Origin: Bicyclus anynana
Taxonomy: Eukaryota; Arthropoda; Insecta; Lepidoptera; Nymphalidae
Length of the DNA stretch: 64,000 nucleotides
Direction: 5' to 3'
Assembly (NCBI RefSeq): GCF_947172395.1
Contig: NC_069100.1
Coordinates: forward strand, 5,151,001-5,215,000
This document shows, piece by piece, positions 31,176-41,094 of this stretch. The position numbers and the translations under genes are program-made. Every line of letters begins with the position of its first letter. The stretch's first letter is position 1. Under the pieces are notes generated by a model that was not told the origin of the DNA, ran no database searches, and saw only the letters and a program-made list of their open reading frames with translations.

Positions 31176-31955
31176 CATAATGAACGTACAAGAAAAAAAT
31201 ATATGAGTACCTATATCTAATACCTTAACTTAAAAATAAAGCTCTGAATCTAATATTTTGAAATTGAATTTGACGGCCTCCGTAGCGCAATGGTATGCGC
31301 GGTGGACATACAAGACGGAGGTCCTGGGTTCGATCCCCGGCTGGGCAGATTGAGATTTTCTTAATTTGTCCAGGTCTGGCTGGTGGGAGGCTTCGGCCGT
31401 GGCTAGTTACCACTCTACCGGCAAAGACGTACCGCCAAGCGATTTAGCGTTCCGGTACGATGCCGTGTAGAAACCGAAAGGGGTGTGGATTTTCATCCTC
31501 CTCCTAATAAGTTAGCCCGCTTCCATCTTAGACTGCATCATCACTTACCATAAGGTGTGATTGTAGTCAAGGGCTAACTTGTAAAGAATAAAAAAAAAAA
31601 ATAATAAAAAAAAAATAAAAAAAAAAAAGAAATTTGAAAGTAAGTAATACTCAAGTTTTATTATTTTATTTTTTGAAGAAAAAGAAAGAAAGAAAACACG
31701 TACAGATAATGTTAGATCTTTTAGAACGATAGATTGGAACGTAAAGAGCGTATTGATCGTACAAAAAAATATATATATAGCTACCTTCACTAATACCTTA
31801 ATTTAAAAATAAAGCTCTGAAACAAATATTTTGAAAGTAAGTATTACTGAAGTTTTATTACTTTACTTTTTTTAATAAAAAGAAAGAAAGAAAACACGTA
31901 CAGATAATGTTAGATCTTTGAGAACGATAGATTGGAACGTATAGAGCGTATCTTA
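31176..31955. repeat. Tandem duplication of about 200 bp, one copy holding a SINE
   Basis: Copy 1 (31176-31755 minus the SINE) and copy 2 (31756-31955) share AAAAATAAAGCTCTGAA, AATATTTTGAAA, ACACGTACAGATAATGTTAG and GATAGATTGGAACGTA. Copy 2 serves as the empty site for the SINE-A in copy 1. Confidence 0.85.
31272..31628 (+). mobile_element. SINE-A with target duplication
   Basis: Full-length copy with a long A-rich tail. TTTGAAATTGAAT (31257-31269) and TTTGAAAGTAAGT (31633-31645) are the duplicated target, 10 of 13 identical, and match the single copy in the empty site. Confidence 0.9.
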
Positions 31956-32150
31956 TGACTGACGGACTGTCAAGTTCTTCAGATACCATTGAAATTCTGA
32001 ATTGAAACTTAAACGGACGGGAGTAAGTAAGTAAGTATTAAGGGTTATCTATTCGTTTCAGGTATAAATTTCGTCATGCCCAGACAAAGAAAGTATCTCC
32101 TTACAGAATTGTAGTAGGTAAATTAGGGTAGGTACTTTTACCATTCGGGG
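31956..32150. other. No gene seen
   Basis: Nothing recognised. Confidence 0.5.
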
Positions 32151-32482
32151 TTTTTTTTTTTTTTTCTATTCTTTACAAGTTAGCCCTTGACTACAATCTC
32201 ACCTGATGGTAAGTGATGCAGTCTAAGATGGAAGCGGGCTAACTTGTTAGGAGGAGGATGAAAATCCACACCCCTTTCGGTTTCTACACGGCATCGTACC
32301 GGAACGCTAAATCGCTTGGCGGTACGTCTTTGCCGGTAGGGTGGTAACTAGCCACGGCCAAAGCCTCCCACCAGCCAGACCTGGACAAATTAAGAAAATC
32401 TCAATCTGCCTAGCCGGGGATCGAACCCAGGACCTCCGTCTTGTAAATCCACCGCGCATACCACTGCGCCACGGAGGCCGTC
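32151..32482 (-). mobile_element. SINE-A, full length
   Basis: T-run at 32151, head at 32470 (CACGGAGGCCGTC). One of the least diverged copies. Confidence 0.9.
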
Positions 32483-32569
32483 AAAAAAGGTTGTAAATAG
32501 AAATTTAATTTGTTAGTCGGTCTACCCCTTCCTATTGGGAATGAGGTCCAGTTTTGGGTCCATTGTTTC

Positions 32570-32684
32570 GGAGTGAAACGGACCTTGGTGACGTTGACGC
32601 ATGGGTTCGTCTGCTTTTCGCGGATAATAGCAAAATAAATAAATTATTATATATTCATGATGAACTTCCGCAAAGTAACGCCTG
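32570..32684. mobile_element. Foldback element, family M, right half
   Basis: GACCTTGGTGACGTTGACGC, GGTTCGTCTGCTTTTCGCGG, then ATTATATATTCATGATGAAC and the outer terminus CGCAAAGTAACGCCTG, the inverse of the left end of the 26120 copy. Confidence 0.7.
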
Positions 32685-32964
32685 TTTATTCAAATCACAA
32701 ACCGTTTTTTTTTTCATTTCAATCCTCATCACAAAGCACACGTCAACATTTTCCTCTACTTTATATTCGTGGCGCTCAAAGGCAACAAATTAAAGTGCAT
32801 CGAGCCAAAAGCTTAACTTCTGCTCCCTTTGTAACGTCCAAATAATTATGTCAAATACAGAAAATTCTCATCGGATTTTTTTATAGTAGGAAAAAACTGG
32901 GTTGTTATGTATAAGTACCTAAAATCGTATTAGCCCAGGATCCGTGAAGCATTTTTACAATTGA
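32685..32964. other. No gene seen
   Basis: Nothing recognised. Confidence 0.5.
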
Positions 32965-33164
32965 CTAGCTGACGCCGCGCGGTTTTACCCGCGTGGTTCC
33001 CGTTCCCGTAAGAATACGGGGATAATTTATAGCTTATAGCCTTTCTCGATAAATGGGCTATCTAACACTGAAAGAATTTTTCAAATCGGACTAGTAGTTC
33101 CTGAGATTAGCGCGTTCAATCAAACAAACAAAAAAACTCATCAGCTTTATAATATTAGTATAGA
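32965..33164 (-). mobile_element. Helitron type G, complete
   Basis: CTAG 32965-32968 after A32964; TATAGA ends at 33164 before T33165. CCGCGCGG hairpin intact; close to the 4074 copy. Confidence 0.9.
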
Positions 33165-33183
33165 TTACTATCAAGTATATTTT

Positions 33184-33493
33184 TTTTAGAGCCATGGATA
33201 TAGCCCCTGCCTTCGATTCCGGATGGTGTGGGTTCGAATTCGGTCCGAGGCATGCACCTCCAACTTTTAAGTTGTGTGCATTTTATGAAATTAAATATCA
33301 CGTGTCTCAAACGGTGAAGGAAAACATCGTGAGGAAACCTGCATACCAGAGAATTTTCTTAATTCTCTGCGTGTGTGAAGTCTGCCAATCCGCATTGGGC
33401 CGGCGTGGTGGACTATTGGCCTAACCCCTCTCATTCTGAGAGGAGACTCGAGCTCAGCAGTAAGCCGAATATGGGTTGATAATGATGATGATG
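33184..33493 (+). mobile_element. SINE-F with target duplication
   Basis: Full length; in the head the A-box region is rearranged (GAGCCATGGATATAGCCCCT). AAGTATATTTT (33173-33183) and AAGTAAATTTT (33494-33504) are a 10/11 duplication. Confidence 0.88.
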
Positions 33494-33854
33494 AAGTAAA
33501 TTTTCCGTGAGCTTTATCTTGATGAGACGCTCAATCTATAGATTTACGAAAATTCTTGATTCTGGTAGCTAATTGGGTTACCAGGTAATAAAAATTTCTG
33601 AGCGTCGGAACGAGATAATGTAAATTGTGCAATTTTGTACATAAAGAACTTTCAAATTTGGTTTATAAATGACGAAGGAAAAAAACACGCGTCAAATTGG
33701 GAACCTTCCACTTTTTTGAAGTCGGTTGATAAAAATCAAGCCAGTGTAATAAAAGCTACCTTAGCTTGAAAAAATAAATCAATATCGAATAGATAAGTGT
33801 TCCGTATCCAAGAAAACAGGATATTCAGTTTCAGAGGGTTCGATGTGAAGAGGG
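33494..33854. other. No gene seen
   Basis: Near 33690-33735 a CTTTTTTGAAGTCGGTT word resembles the end of the unclassified repeat at 40511. Confidence 0.45.
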
Positions 33855-33897
33855 CTTTGTTAGTTGATACAATTTCCTATTGTATCAACTAACAAAG
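33855..33897. repeat. Perfect 19-bp stem hairpin
   Basis: CTTTGTTAGTTGATACAAT (33855-33873), loop TTCCT, exact inverse at 33879-33897. Confidence 0.95.
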
Positions 33898-34324
33898 TAC
33901 TTTTTTAAGGTATACAAATTGACAACTACGAGTAGTAAAATGTACAGTTATGTTTAAATGTTAGATTCGTTGGTTACTTAAGTATAGGATTATCGCCGAC
34001 AGCTGTCGGTTTTCTACAAGATAATTTGTTTAGGAATGCGTCCAGAGACTTTTTGATGTGATTCGTTCTTTATGGAAAGGAAATGTAGAAAAAATCGTAT
34101 GTAAAAGAATTACTTTTTTTTTAAATAGATTGACATAACCTAAAATTGTAATTAAATGTAAGCATGATTTTAATCTATTATATATAACGGTAGATTTTCG
34201 TTAATAAATAAATAATAAACAAGTCACGAGACATGCTTGGTGGAAGATTTAAGTCCCCTGCATAAAGTAGAGTACGATTGCCTATAGTCATATCACGGTA
34301 CTAGTGTATCGTGTAGTGTACATT
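33898..34324. other. No gene seen
   Basis: AT-rich. Confidence 0.5.
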
Positions 34325-34473
34325 TCAACCACGTAGTTCTCGTTCCCGTGAGAATACCGGAATAAAATATAGCGACACTCACAAATAACGTGGCTTTCTA
34401 GTGGCAATTTTTTAGATCAGTTTAGTAGATCTAGATACCCCTACACCACTAATTTTACCTTTAATAGTATAGA
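34325..34473 (-). mobile_element. Helitron fragment abutting the next
   Basis: TTCCCGTGAGAATACCGG to AATAGTATAGA at 34473. The left (CTAG) end is worn; the right end is the TC terminus. It sits directly against the next element. Confidence 0.6.
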
Positions 34474-34857
34474 CTAGCCGACGCCCGCGACTTCGTCCGC
34501 GTGAAACTCGATGTAAACTTTCAAGTACCCCTATCCTACCCCTACCCTACCTCTACCCTAACCCTACCCTACCCCTAGCCTACCCATAGCTTACCCTTAC
34601 CCTACTCCTACCTACCCCTACCCTACTTTTCTGGTTGATTTTTTACACCTTGTGTCTGAAAAACCCAAATATCTTACGGAACCTTATTTTTTTTCAAAAT
34701 AAAATGTAGCCTATGTTACTTGTGGATAATGTAGCTTTCGAATGGTAAAAGAATTTTTAAAATCGGTCCAGTAGTTTTTGAGCCTATTCATTACAATCAA
34801 ACAAACAAACAAACAAACATACAAACAAAGTTTTCCTCTTTATAATATTAGTATAGA
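34474..34857 (-). mobile_element. Helitron type H, long form, complete
   Basis: CTAG 34474-34477 after A34473, other end TATAGA at 34857 before T34858. Same subtype as 2267-2662, enlarged by an internal CTACCC repeat. Confidence 0.87.
34528..34628. repeat. CTACCC minisatellite inside a Helitron
   Basis: About 16 imperfect copies of CTACCC/CCTACC in 100 bp. Only CTACCCCTATCC-like seed sequence exists at this place in the sister Helitron. Confidence 0.85.
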
Positions 34858-35158
34858 TAAGTACCCCGGCATTAATAATGTATAAACACTGAAATACCTA
34901 CTTGACAAATTCCTAAAGTTAATTTTTACTTAATTTATTAAATTGAGTTTAGTAACGACACTTTACTCGAAGTGAATATTTCATTAATTACCGACGTATC
35001 TTAATTTAAATGAGGCTAAAAGGTGATTACAGAGTGAAGCATTAAATGTGTTAGGGTTAATTGAAACGAAGTGCTTGGGAAGATTTGGTATCTATCTATT
35101 GATTTCTTTATATTGTTTTTTAATTAAACCCCTTGACAGCAGCATTATAGGTCCAAAC
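34858..35158. other. No gene; repeat U copy 1
   Basis: 34950-35010 (CGACACTTTACTCGAAGTGA, CATTAATTACCGACG) matches 36263 and 36487. Confidence 0.45.
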
Positions 35159-35430
35159 TGTTATCGCCGCGTTGCAACGACTTGCGTTACGGACGGCTTC
35201 AGTGTGCTTGTGGCGTTCGAGCCGTCCACATCTCTTGTTGTGTAATTCTTTATGGGTTACTTGGGATAGGCGGAGGGAGTGACTTGAGTGGAAAAGGTCA
35301 TTCTTTGCCATTCTAGGGTCTTATTTTGGTTACAGTTTCATTTGTTAATTAAGTTGTCCTGACAAATGTTGTGAATCATAACCTTTGTTTGACTTTAGTT
35401 TACTTCTTTTTATAATCACGCCTGACTCCG
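35159..35430 (+). repeat. Dispersed repeat Q, copy 1
   Basis: Starts TTATCGCCGCGTTGCAACGA, contains GCGTTCGAGCCGTCCACAT and TTGTTAATTAAGTTGTCCTG, ends near TTTGTTTGACTTTAG. It lacks a 75-bp internal segment present at 48180-48520. Short frames on both strands overlap it but differ between copies. Confidence 0.75.
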
Positions 35431-35811
35431 CTAAAAAAACCAATGTACCAATGTAACATTTTACTCCGCAACTATGGTCACTGGCACCAGTTCCAAGCTT
35501 CCCCCTTAAATTGTAAATTGATTATGAGAGAGCATACGTCCGGACGTCATGCCTGGGACCAATGATATTCCTGGAACGCGTTACGCACAAAAGCAGCTAA
35601 ACACGACCAGTCGTAACGCTGTAAATTTAGTGGAACTCGGCTTTACCTATGTACTATAATATCTAGAGCCAAATCATAAATCATCATCATCAACACAGAA
35701 CATGCAACAGCATAATCCTAACTATCATAATCATCTTCTCAAGTACAAAGACTTCTTCAACATTTGACCCTATGATTTTTTTAAATATTTCGTACTACGG
35801 GTACTCGCACC
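35431..35811. other. No gene seen
   Basis: Nothing recognised. Confidence 0.5.
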
Positions 35812-36200
35812 TCATCATCATCATCATTATTAGCCGATGGACGTCCACGGCTGGACATATGCCTCTTGCATGGACTTCCAAACAAAACGGTCTCGAGCCG
35901 CCAGCATCCAGCGGCTCCCTGCAACCCGCTTGATGTCTTCGGTCCACCTAGTGGGGCGTCGACCAACACTGCGCTTTCCGGTGCGTGGTTGCCATTCCAG
36001 CACCTTGAGACCCAACCTCCATCGGTTCATCAAACTATGTGGCCTGCCCATTGCCGCTTCAGCTTCGCGACTCGCTGAGCTATGTCAGTGACTTTGGTTC
36101 GTCTGTGGATCTCCTCATTTTGATTCGATCACGCAGAGAAACTCACAGCATAGCTCGCTCCATCGCCCTCTGAGTGACTTTGAGATTTCTAATAAGGCCT
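35812..36200 (-). pseudogene. LINE-L C-terminus, best-preserved frame
   Basis: Minus-strand frame 36051-35830 encodes LKVLEWQPRTGKRSVGRRPT, then RWTEDIKRVAGSRWMLAA and the ending AYVQPWTSIG with stop and an ATGATG tail. Upstream, to 36200, the same LINE continues (matching 59540-59932) but out of one continuous frame. The RT core itself is not present. Confidence 0.8.
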
Positions 36201-36945
36201 TAAAAACTATGTACTTGTTATATTAATTTCTTTAGAAAATAAAAAGTTAATAATTTAAGTTCCGAAACGACATTTAACACAAAGCGGGAATTTTTCATTC
36301 ATTACAGACGCGAATTGTAATTTCCCTAACAATTTCTCACATCAACAAATACTTGTCAAAGTTTGATGTCCGAAATACTTGAGAAATTCCTCATGAATTA
36401 CCTAAAACATTATTGACCGAATACCTTTACGTTAATTTCTTTAAACACGTTCGCCGCATAAAGTGTGTTTTAATAAATTGCGTTTCAAAACGACATTTTA
36501 CCCGAAGTGGGAACTTTTCATTCATTACGGACGCGTCTAAATTTAATTACATCGAGGCGAGGGGAGTTCGAAGAAACGGGACAGTTTATGAAATATTATA
36601 TTTTTTTTTTCGTTACAATTTTTCTACCCTTCAAGAGGACAACCTCCAATTAGATAACGCGGTGGGTTTAATTAATGTAACTTTTTCGTTCGACCCGGTT
36701 TTATTTTTACGTAATTATGTCAACTTAATATTTAAGCGATGAATAATTTTCGGGTTATTTGGTTAATCCTAACTTTTGAGATTAATTATCAAAAAACTTA
36801 AAAATAAGAATGAGTGCCATTTTACGTGCCGGGTAGAAAAATCCTACCCCTAATCCTAATTTGTATTAAAAAGACAATTGTAACCTCAGAGATTCAATTC
36901 GCCCATTTATTCTTCTGCTGGCTTCTTTTATTCTTTTTTGGCTGA
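36201..36945. other. No gene; two copies of repeat U
   Basis: 36263-36330 and 36485-36600 share ACGACATTTNACNCNAAG, GGGAA and TTTTCATTCATTACNGACGC, about 225 bp apart. A 109-codon frame over the second copy (36413-36742) has no recognisable domain. Confidence 0.5.
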
Positions 36946-37135
36946 TGAAAGGCCTTGGCCGTGGCTAGTTACCACCCTGCCGGCAAAGACGTACCGCCAA
37001 GCGATTTAACGTTCCGGTACACGATGTCGTGTAGTAACCGAAAGTGGTGTGGATTTTCATCCTCCTCCTAACAAGCCCGCTTCCATCTTAGATTGCATCA
37101 TCACTTACCAACAGGTGAGATTGTAGTCAAGGGCT
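36946..37135 (+). mobile_element. SINE-A, 3' half
   Basis: From GGCCTTGGCCGTGGCTAGTT to GTAGTCAAGGGCT; A tail missing, as sequence changes at 37136. Confidence 0.85.
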
Positions 37136-37486
37136 TTCAAGTGGCAATTTTTTAAGGCTTAATTGAAAAAAAAATGCTCCATCAGGCGATGCTTTTGCGC
37201 ATTGTACAGAAGTAGAGAAGGCAGAGTTATTGTCTATTTGAAATGGTCTGACAAGTGAAGAAAGAGAAAGAGAAAGGAGACGACATCCAAAAACCTTGAA
37301 CGAAGTTTCTAATACAAACATGTTACTACTCCATAGAAGAGTACTTTGATAATACTTTAAAAAAATAGTTGTAAATAATAAAACATTTGTATACCTATAA
37401 ACATTGTTAACTAATACATAAGAACATCTTTGTATTACTAAATTTAATGTTTCTTGCAAATAAATGATTCTGATTCTGATTCTGAA
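37136..37486 (+). mobile_element. Probable LINE 3' end with GATTCT tail
   Basis: Ends CAAATAAATGATTCTGATTC with repeated GATTCT, a typical LINE 3' microsatellite. Upstream lacks a recognisable ORF. The 153-codon minus-strand frame 37127-37588 reads this tail as RIRIRI and crosses the SINE edge, so it is an artefact. Confidence 0.45.
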
Positions 37487-37900
37487 GGAACGCCATGCGT
37501 TATCATCCTGTTGAGAGACAAGAAAATATTCATCAGTAACCAGTTTTATCACAGCGATAGCGAGATTTTTCGAGTTAAAAATCTTCACAAAGATTATAAC
37601 CTAACTAACAAAGTTCATTTTACATCTAACAGATAGTAAAACACACTTAATTAATTAAAATGATCGTCTGCGTAACGGGGTGCAGAAGTGTTATTAAAAT
37701 GGTAATTTTCGACCCTTCGTACTATTTTGTTCCCAGGGCGAGGAATGGAAAATTAATTATCTAATTTTATAGTTAATTTTATTATCTTTATTGTATCGTT
37801 CAAGGCGTTTATTTTGATATATTAGATTCTGTATTTTCTTTTATGCGAATAATCCATTAATGACAGAAAGAAAGTTAATATTTTTATATATTTATTTTAT
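37487..37900. other. No gene seen
   Basis: AT-rich. Confidence 0.5.
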
Positions 37901-37919
37901 TTTAAAATACTAGAATTTT

Positions 37920-38480
37920 CAAAATTCTCAGCCCTGAGTTGGCGATTGGTGTTACACCCACGTGCCTTTGAAAGTACGTTAAAGGTCCGTTTAAATCTGC
38001 AGACACAGTGTGTCACAGACAAGTAGTGTGGCAGACTCCCACAGACAACGTATATTCACACTGCCCAGCCAGACTTTCTGGGCAGTGTGAATAGTCGTTG
38101 TCGATAGTAGCTTTTCGAGAAAGAAGTCCCCTAGACTCATTATCATTTGGTAATGGCGACCTTATTTGTCATTTGTGTAAAGTGCTGTCAATTTTAAATC
38201 AGGTTTCATGAAAAGGTCTCTACAGACATGAACCGCGCAGACAAAATATTCTTTCCGCGAATACTGGCCGGACGCGGTCCGTGTCTGTCAACGTCTGCGC
38301 GGCCGCGTTACGATAGATATAAATACGTTAACAAACTAAAATTGTATAGAAGAATATTGTTTTGTCTGTCACGGCACGTGTCTGCCACGCTAAATGTCTG
38401 TAAATATAAACGGACCTTTAGCCGTTAAAAACATAATCACCCTAAGCCCGCCAGCCCGCATCAGAGCAGCGTGATGCAAA
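37920..38480 (+). mobile_element. LINE-X 3' repeat split by a MITE
   Basis: Left piece (TTGGCGATTGGTGTTACACC, CACGTGCCTTTGAAAGTACG) and right piece (GCCGTTAAAAACATAATCAC, AGCCCGCATCAGAGCAGCGT) together follow a lepidopteran LINE 3' repeat I recognise, whose uninterrupted form reads CACGTTAAGCCGTT at the junction. Confidence 0.55.
37982..38417. mobile_element. Harbinger-like MITE, TTA duplication, central hairpin
   Basis: Inverted ends AAGGTCCGTTTAAATCTGCA / TAAATATAAACGGACCT, flanked by TTA at 37979-37981 and 38418-38420. Both subterminal regions contain GTGGCAGAC or its inverse. At 38054-38092 a perfect 15-bp stem (ATTCACACTGCCCAG) with a 9-base loop is extended by an imperfect GACAACG arm. 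No transposase. Confidence 0.7.
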
Positions 38481-38793
38481 CATCTAAAAATACTCGTAAG
38501 TATTAAAAAAAATACGATCTACATCTAGCCCCGAGGTTCTTATTAAAAAGAAAAAGGATTTCGTATCTCATTATTCTATTCCGGTAGATTTAACTTAAAC
38601 ATTTCTTTTATTTTCCGCGTTATCACCCGGAAAGGCCTTTATCTGAATATATGACCACATTACAGCAGCCGCGCTTTCGCAAACCAAAGTCGCGATTGTG
38701 ATTCAACAATCGGAATCGTTAGATGGATAATAAGTACTTACATAGTATACTTCGAATCTTTAGGCATTTCACTTAATGTAAACAAACCAAACC
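38481..38793. other. No gene seen
   Basis: Nothing recognised. Confidence 0.5.
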
Positions 38794-39099
38794 GTGAAGC
38801 CGTGATAACCCAGTGGATATGACAGCTTCCTTCGATTCGGAGGGAGTAGGTTCGAATCCGTCCCAGGGCATGTACCTCCAACTTTTCAGTTATGTGCATT
38901 TAAAAAATTAAATATCACGTGTCTCAAACGGTGAAGGTAAAACATGGGAAACTGCGCACCTGGGAATTTTCTCAATTCTCTACGTGTGTAAAGTCGGCCA
39001 ATCCGCTTTGGGCCAGCGTGGTGGACTATTAGCCTAGCCTCTCTTATTCTGACAAAGGACTCGTGCTTAACAGTGGTCTGAACATGGGTTGTAATGAAA
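38794..39099 (+). mobile_element. SINE-F with target duplication
   Basis: Diverged full-length copy without a clear ATGATG tail. AAACAAACCAAACC (38780-38793) and AAACAAACCATACC (39100-39113), 13 of 14 identical. Confidence 0.85.
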
Positions 39100-39122
39100 A
39101 AACAAACCATACCATGACCAGA

Positions 39123-39372
39123 TGTTCCGGTGTTATCAGGGAGATAACAGATAATCGCTGGATGCAGGCAGCTCGTGATGTTTGGAAGTCATTAAAAGAG
39201 GTGTATGTTCAGTTGACAGTGGCAATAATCCGCCGTTATCGTCGGTACATCTAATGAGGGTCGATCACCGCTTTCCGAAATGGGATCACTATTACAGCAG
39301 CAGTGCAGCATTATGACCCCGACGTCCATCGAATCTTCGAACTATATGCCCCGCTTTGCAAATTAACGAGCC
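39123..39372. pseudogene. LINE-L pieces in opposite orientation
   Basis: 39130-39225 (plus) has CGCTGGATGCAGGCAGCTCG; 39255-39372 (minus) has GACCCCGACGTCCATCGAAT and ACTATATGCCCCGC. The two belong to neighbouring parts of the LINE but point opposite ways, so a rearranged insertion. Confidence 0.55.
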
Positions 39373-39406
39373 AAGAATCGTCTAATATCCATAATCTATA
39401 CTAAAA

Positions 39407-39768
39407 CTAGCTGCCCGCGACTTCGTCCGCGTGGAATTTAGTTTTTCACAAATCCCTCGGGAACCATGGATTTTTCTGGGATACAAAATGCCTATGTGTT
39501 AATTCATGCTATAATATATCAAATTTCGATACCAAATTTCAGCTAATTCGGTTCAGTAGTCGAGGCGCGAATGAGTAACAAACATTCATATCATCAAAAT
39601 CATCAGTTTTCGCAAATCTCGGAAAACCATGAATTGGGATGTGTTAATCCAGAGTAAAATCTATTTCCATTCCAAATTTCACCCAAATCGCTACATTAGT
39701 AACGGCGTTAAAGAGTAACAAACATCCAAACATCGATACAAACTTTCGCGTTTATAGTATTTGTAGGA
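39407..39768 (-). mobile_element. Helitron type H, dimeric form, complete
   Basis: CTAG 39407-39410 after A39406; GGA end at 39768 before T39769. The interior holds two successive versions of the CCATGGATTTTTC...GAGTAACAAACAT segment. Same dimeric plan as 46222-46590. Confidence 0.82.
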
Positions 39769-39915
39769 TTAGATGTAAAGTTTGTGAGGTTGTAAAGTTA
39801 ACCTCTGGATCTACTGAACCAATTTTGAAACTCTTTTACCAATAGAAAGCCACGTTGTCTGTAAGTATCATCCCCGTATTCCCACGGGAATGGGAAATAT
39901 GCCAAGACTTCACCA
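39769..39915 (+). mobile_element. Helitron-like type 4 fragment
   Basis: TGTAAAGTTTGTGAGGTTGT, TGAACCAATTTTGAAACTCT and CCCCGTATTCCCACGGGAAT; abuts the preceding Helitron. Confidence 0.45.
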
Positions 39916-40510
39916 ATCAGACATGTCTTTTTATTAGAAAATCGCCAGTGTGAATGGACTGTATCCCGATCCCGATAGTAAATCACAATTGCAACTGTAT
40001 TAAAAGAATTTAGATTAAAAATACACTTTATGGTAATGTTCGTAGGTACGACAAGCATGTAGGGTCCTTGTCGGGTTTGTCTTTGACCCTTGCGATGAAT
40101 AAATTTTCTGAATTATTATTTTTTCGGTAATTTTACTTATTTAGTTATTTATCTTTTACTTTCAGCAGATGTTTGTATAATATTTATAGTGGATGCCTGA
40201 GATTTTGCAGGTATCAATATTCTTGGATATTATTTTCTTACTGAAATTTAATTCAAAGCTTGACTTGTTTCACGGTTAAGGTATCTACAGCTTTTACAGT
40301 TAATACGACTATAAACTGACTAAGTATACTTACCCGTAACATTATCGAAATATAAACAAAAAACATCATAACGCCAGTCACACGCGGTCAAGTACGCAAT
40401 CAAGTCATCGTACCCACTCTTAACAGTCTTTCAACAAATTAAAGGGGAACGGGTATGTATGGACTAATTTAAAATATTTAGCAAATTTTCTTAAAATAAG
40501 AACCTTCACT
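39916..40510. other. No gene; possible SINE-D trace
   Basis: 40405-40462 (GTACCCACTCTTAACAGTCT) resembles the SINE-D body weakly. Confidence 0.4.
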
Positions 40511-40770
40511 ACTTTTTAACCGACCTCCAAAAAAGGAGGAGTTTATCAATTCGTCCGAATCTTTTTTTTTATGTATGTTTACCGATTATTCGAAGACGTC
40601 TGAACCGATTTGAATTTTATTTTAATTGAAAGGGTATGCTTTTAATTTGGTCCCATAGTATTCATGTCAGGATCTGATGATGGATTCCTGAAGAAGTCGA
40701 GAAGAACTTTCGAAAATTATAAAGGCAAATATTGTGTTTGGTGATGTTTTCATTAATTTCCTAAATGTTG
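40511..40770 (+). mobile_element. Unclassified lepidopteran-type repeat, ACCGACCTCC
   Basis: AACCGACCTCCAAAAAAGGA, CGAAGACGTCTGAACCGATT, TCAGGATCTGATGATGGA and CTTTCGAAAATTATAAAGGC match a repeat I know to be common in Lepidoptera; class unknown. End-like words recur at 33700 and 56595. Confidence 0.5.
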
Positions 40771-40856
40771 TAACTTGGCAACTCTATATCTTAGTGGCAT
40801 CCTCTCCACAAAAGTATACCCACGTAATTCTGTAGTGTAGTAAAAAAAATCAAATC

Positions 40857-41094
40857 TCATCATTCATTAGCAACCCATTTTCAGCTCACTGCTGACCACG
40901 AGTCTCCTCTCAGAATGAGAGGTGTTATTCCAATGGTCCACCACGCTGTTTTTCCTTCAGCGTTTGAGACACTTGATATTTAATTTCCTAAAATGCACAT
41001 AACTGAAAAGTTCGAGGTGCATGCCCCGGACCAGTTTCGAATCTACGCCCTCCGAATTGAAGGTAAAATCATATCCACTGGGCTATTTAGCTCT
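40857..41094 (-). mobile_element. SINE-F with internal deletion
   Basis: Head and 3' part present; the GTGAAGTCTGCCAATCC segment is deleted. B-box region reads TTTCGAATCT (inverse). Confidence 0.8.

Noticed and set aside
34528..34628. CTACCC/CCCTAC array as a telomere-like repeat
   Set aside because: The insect telomere word is TTAGG; the array is inside a Helitron and imperfect.
36413..36742. 109-codon frame possibly a small gene
   Set aside because: Overlaps repeat U and has no recognisable features.
37127..37588. 153-codon minus-strand open frame, the longest in the window
   Set aside because: It reads a GATTCT microsatellite as RIRIRI and crosses from a SINE-A edge into a LINE-like tail; no domain or codon signal.
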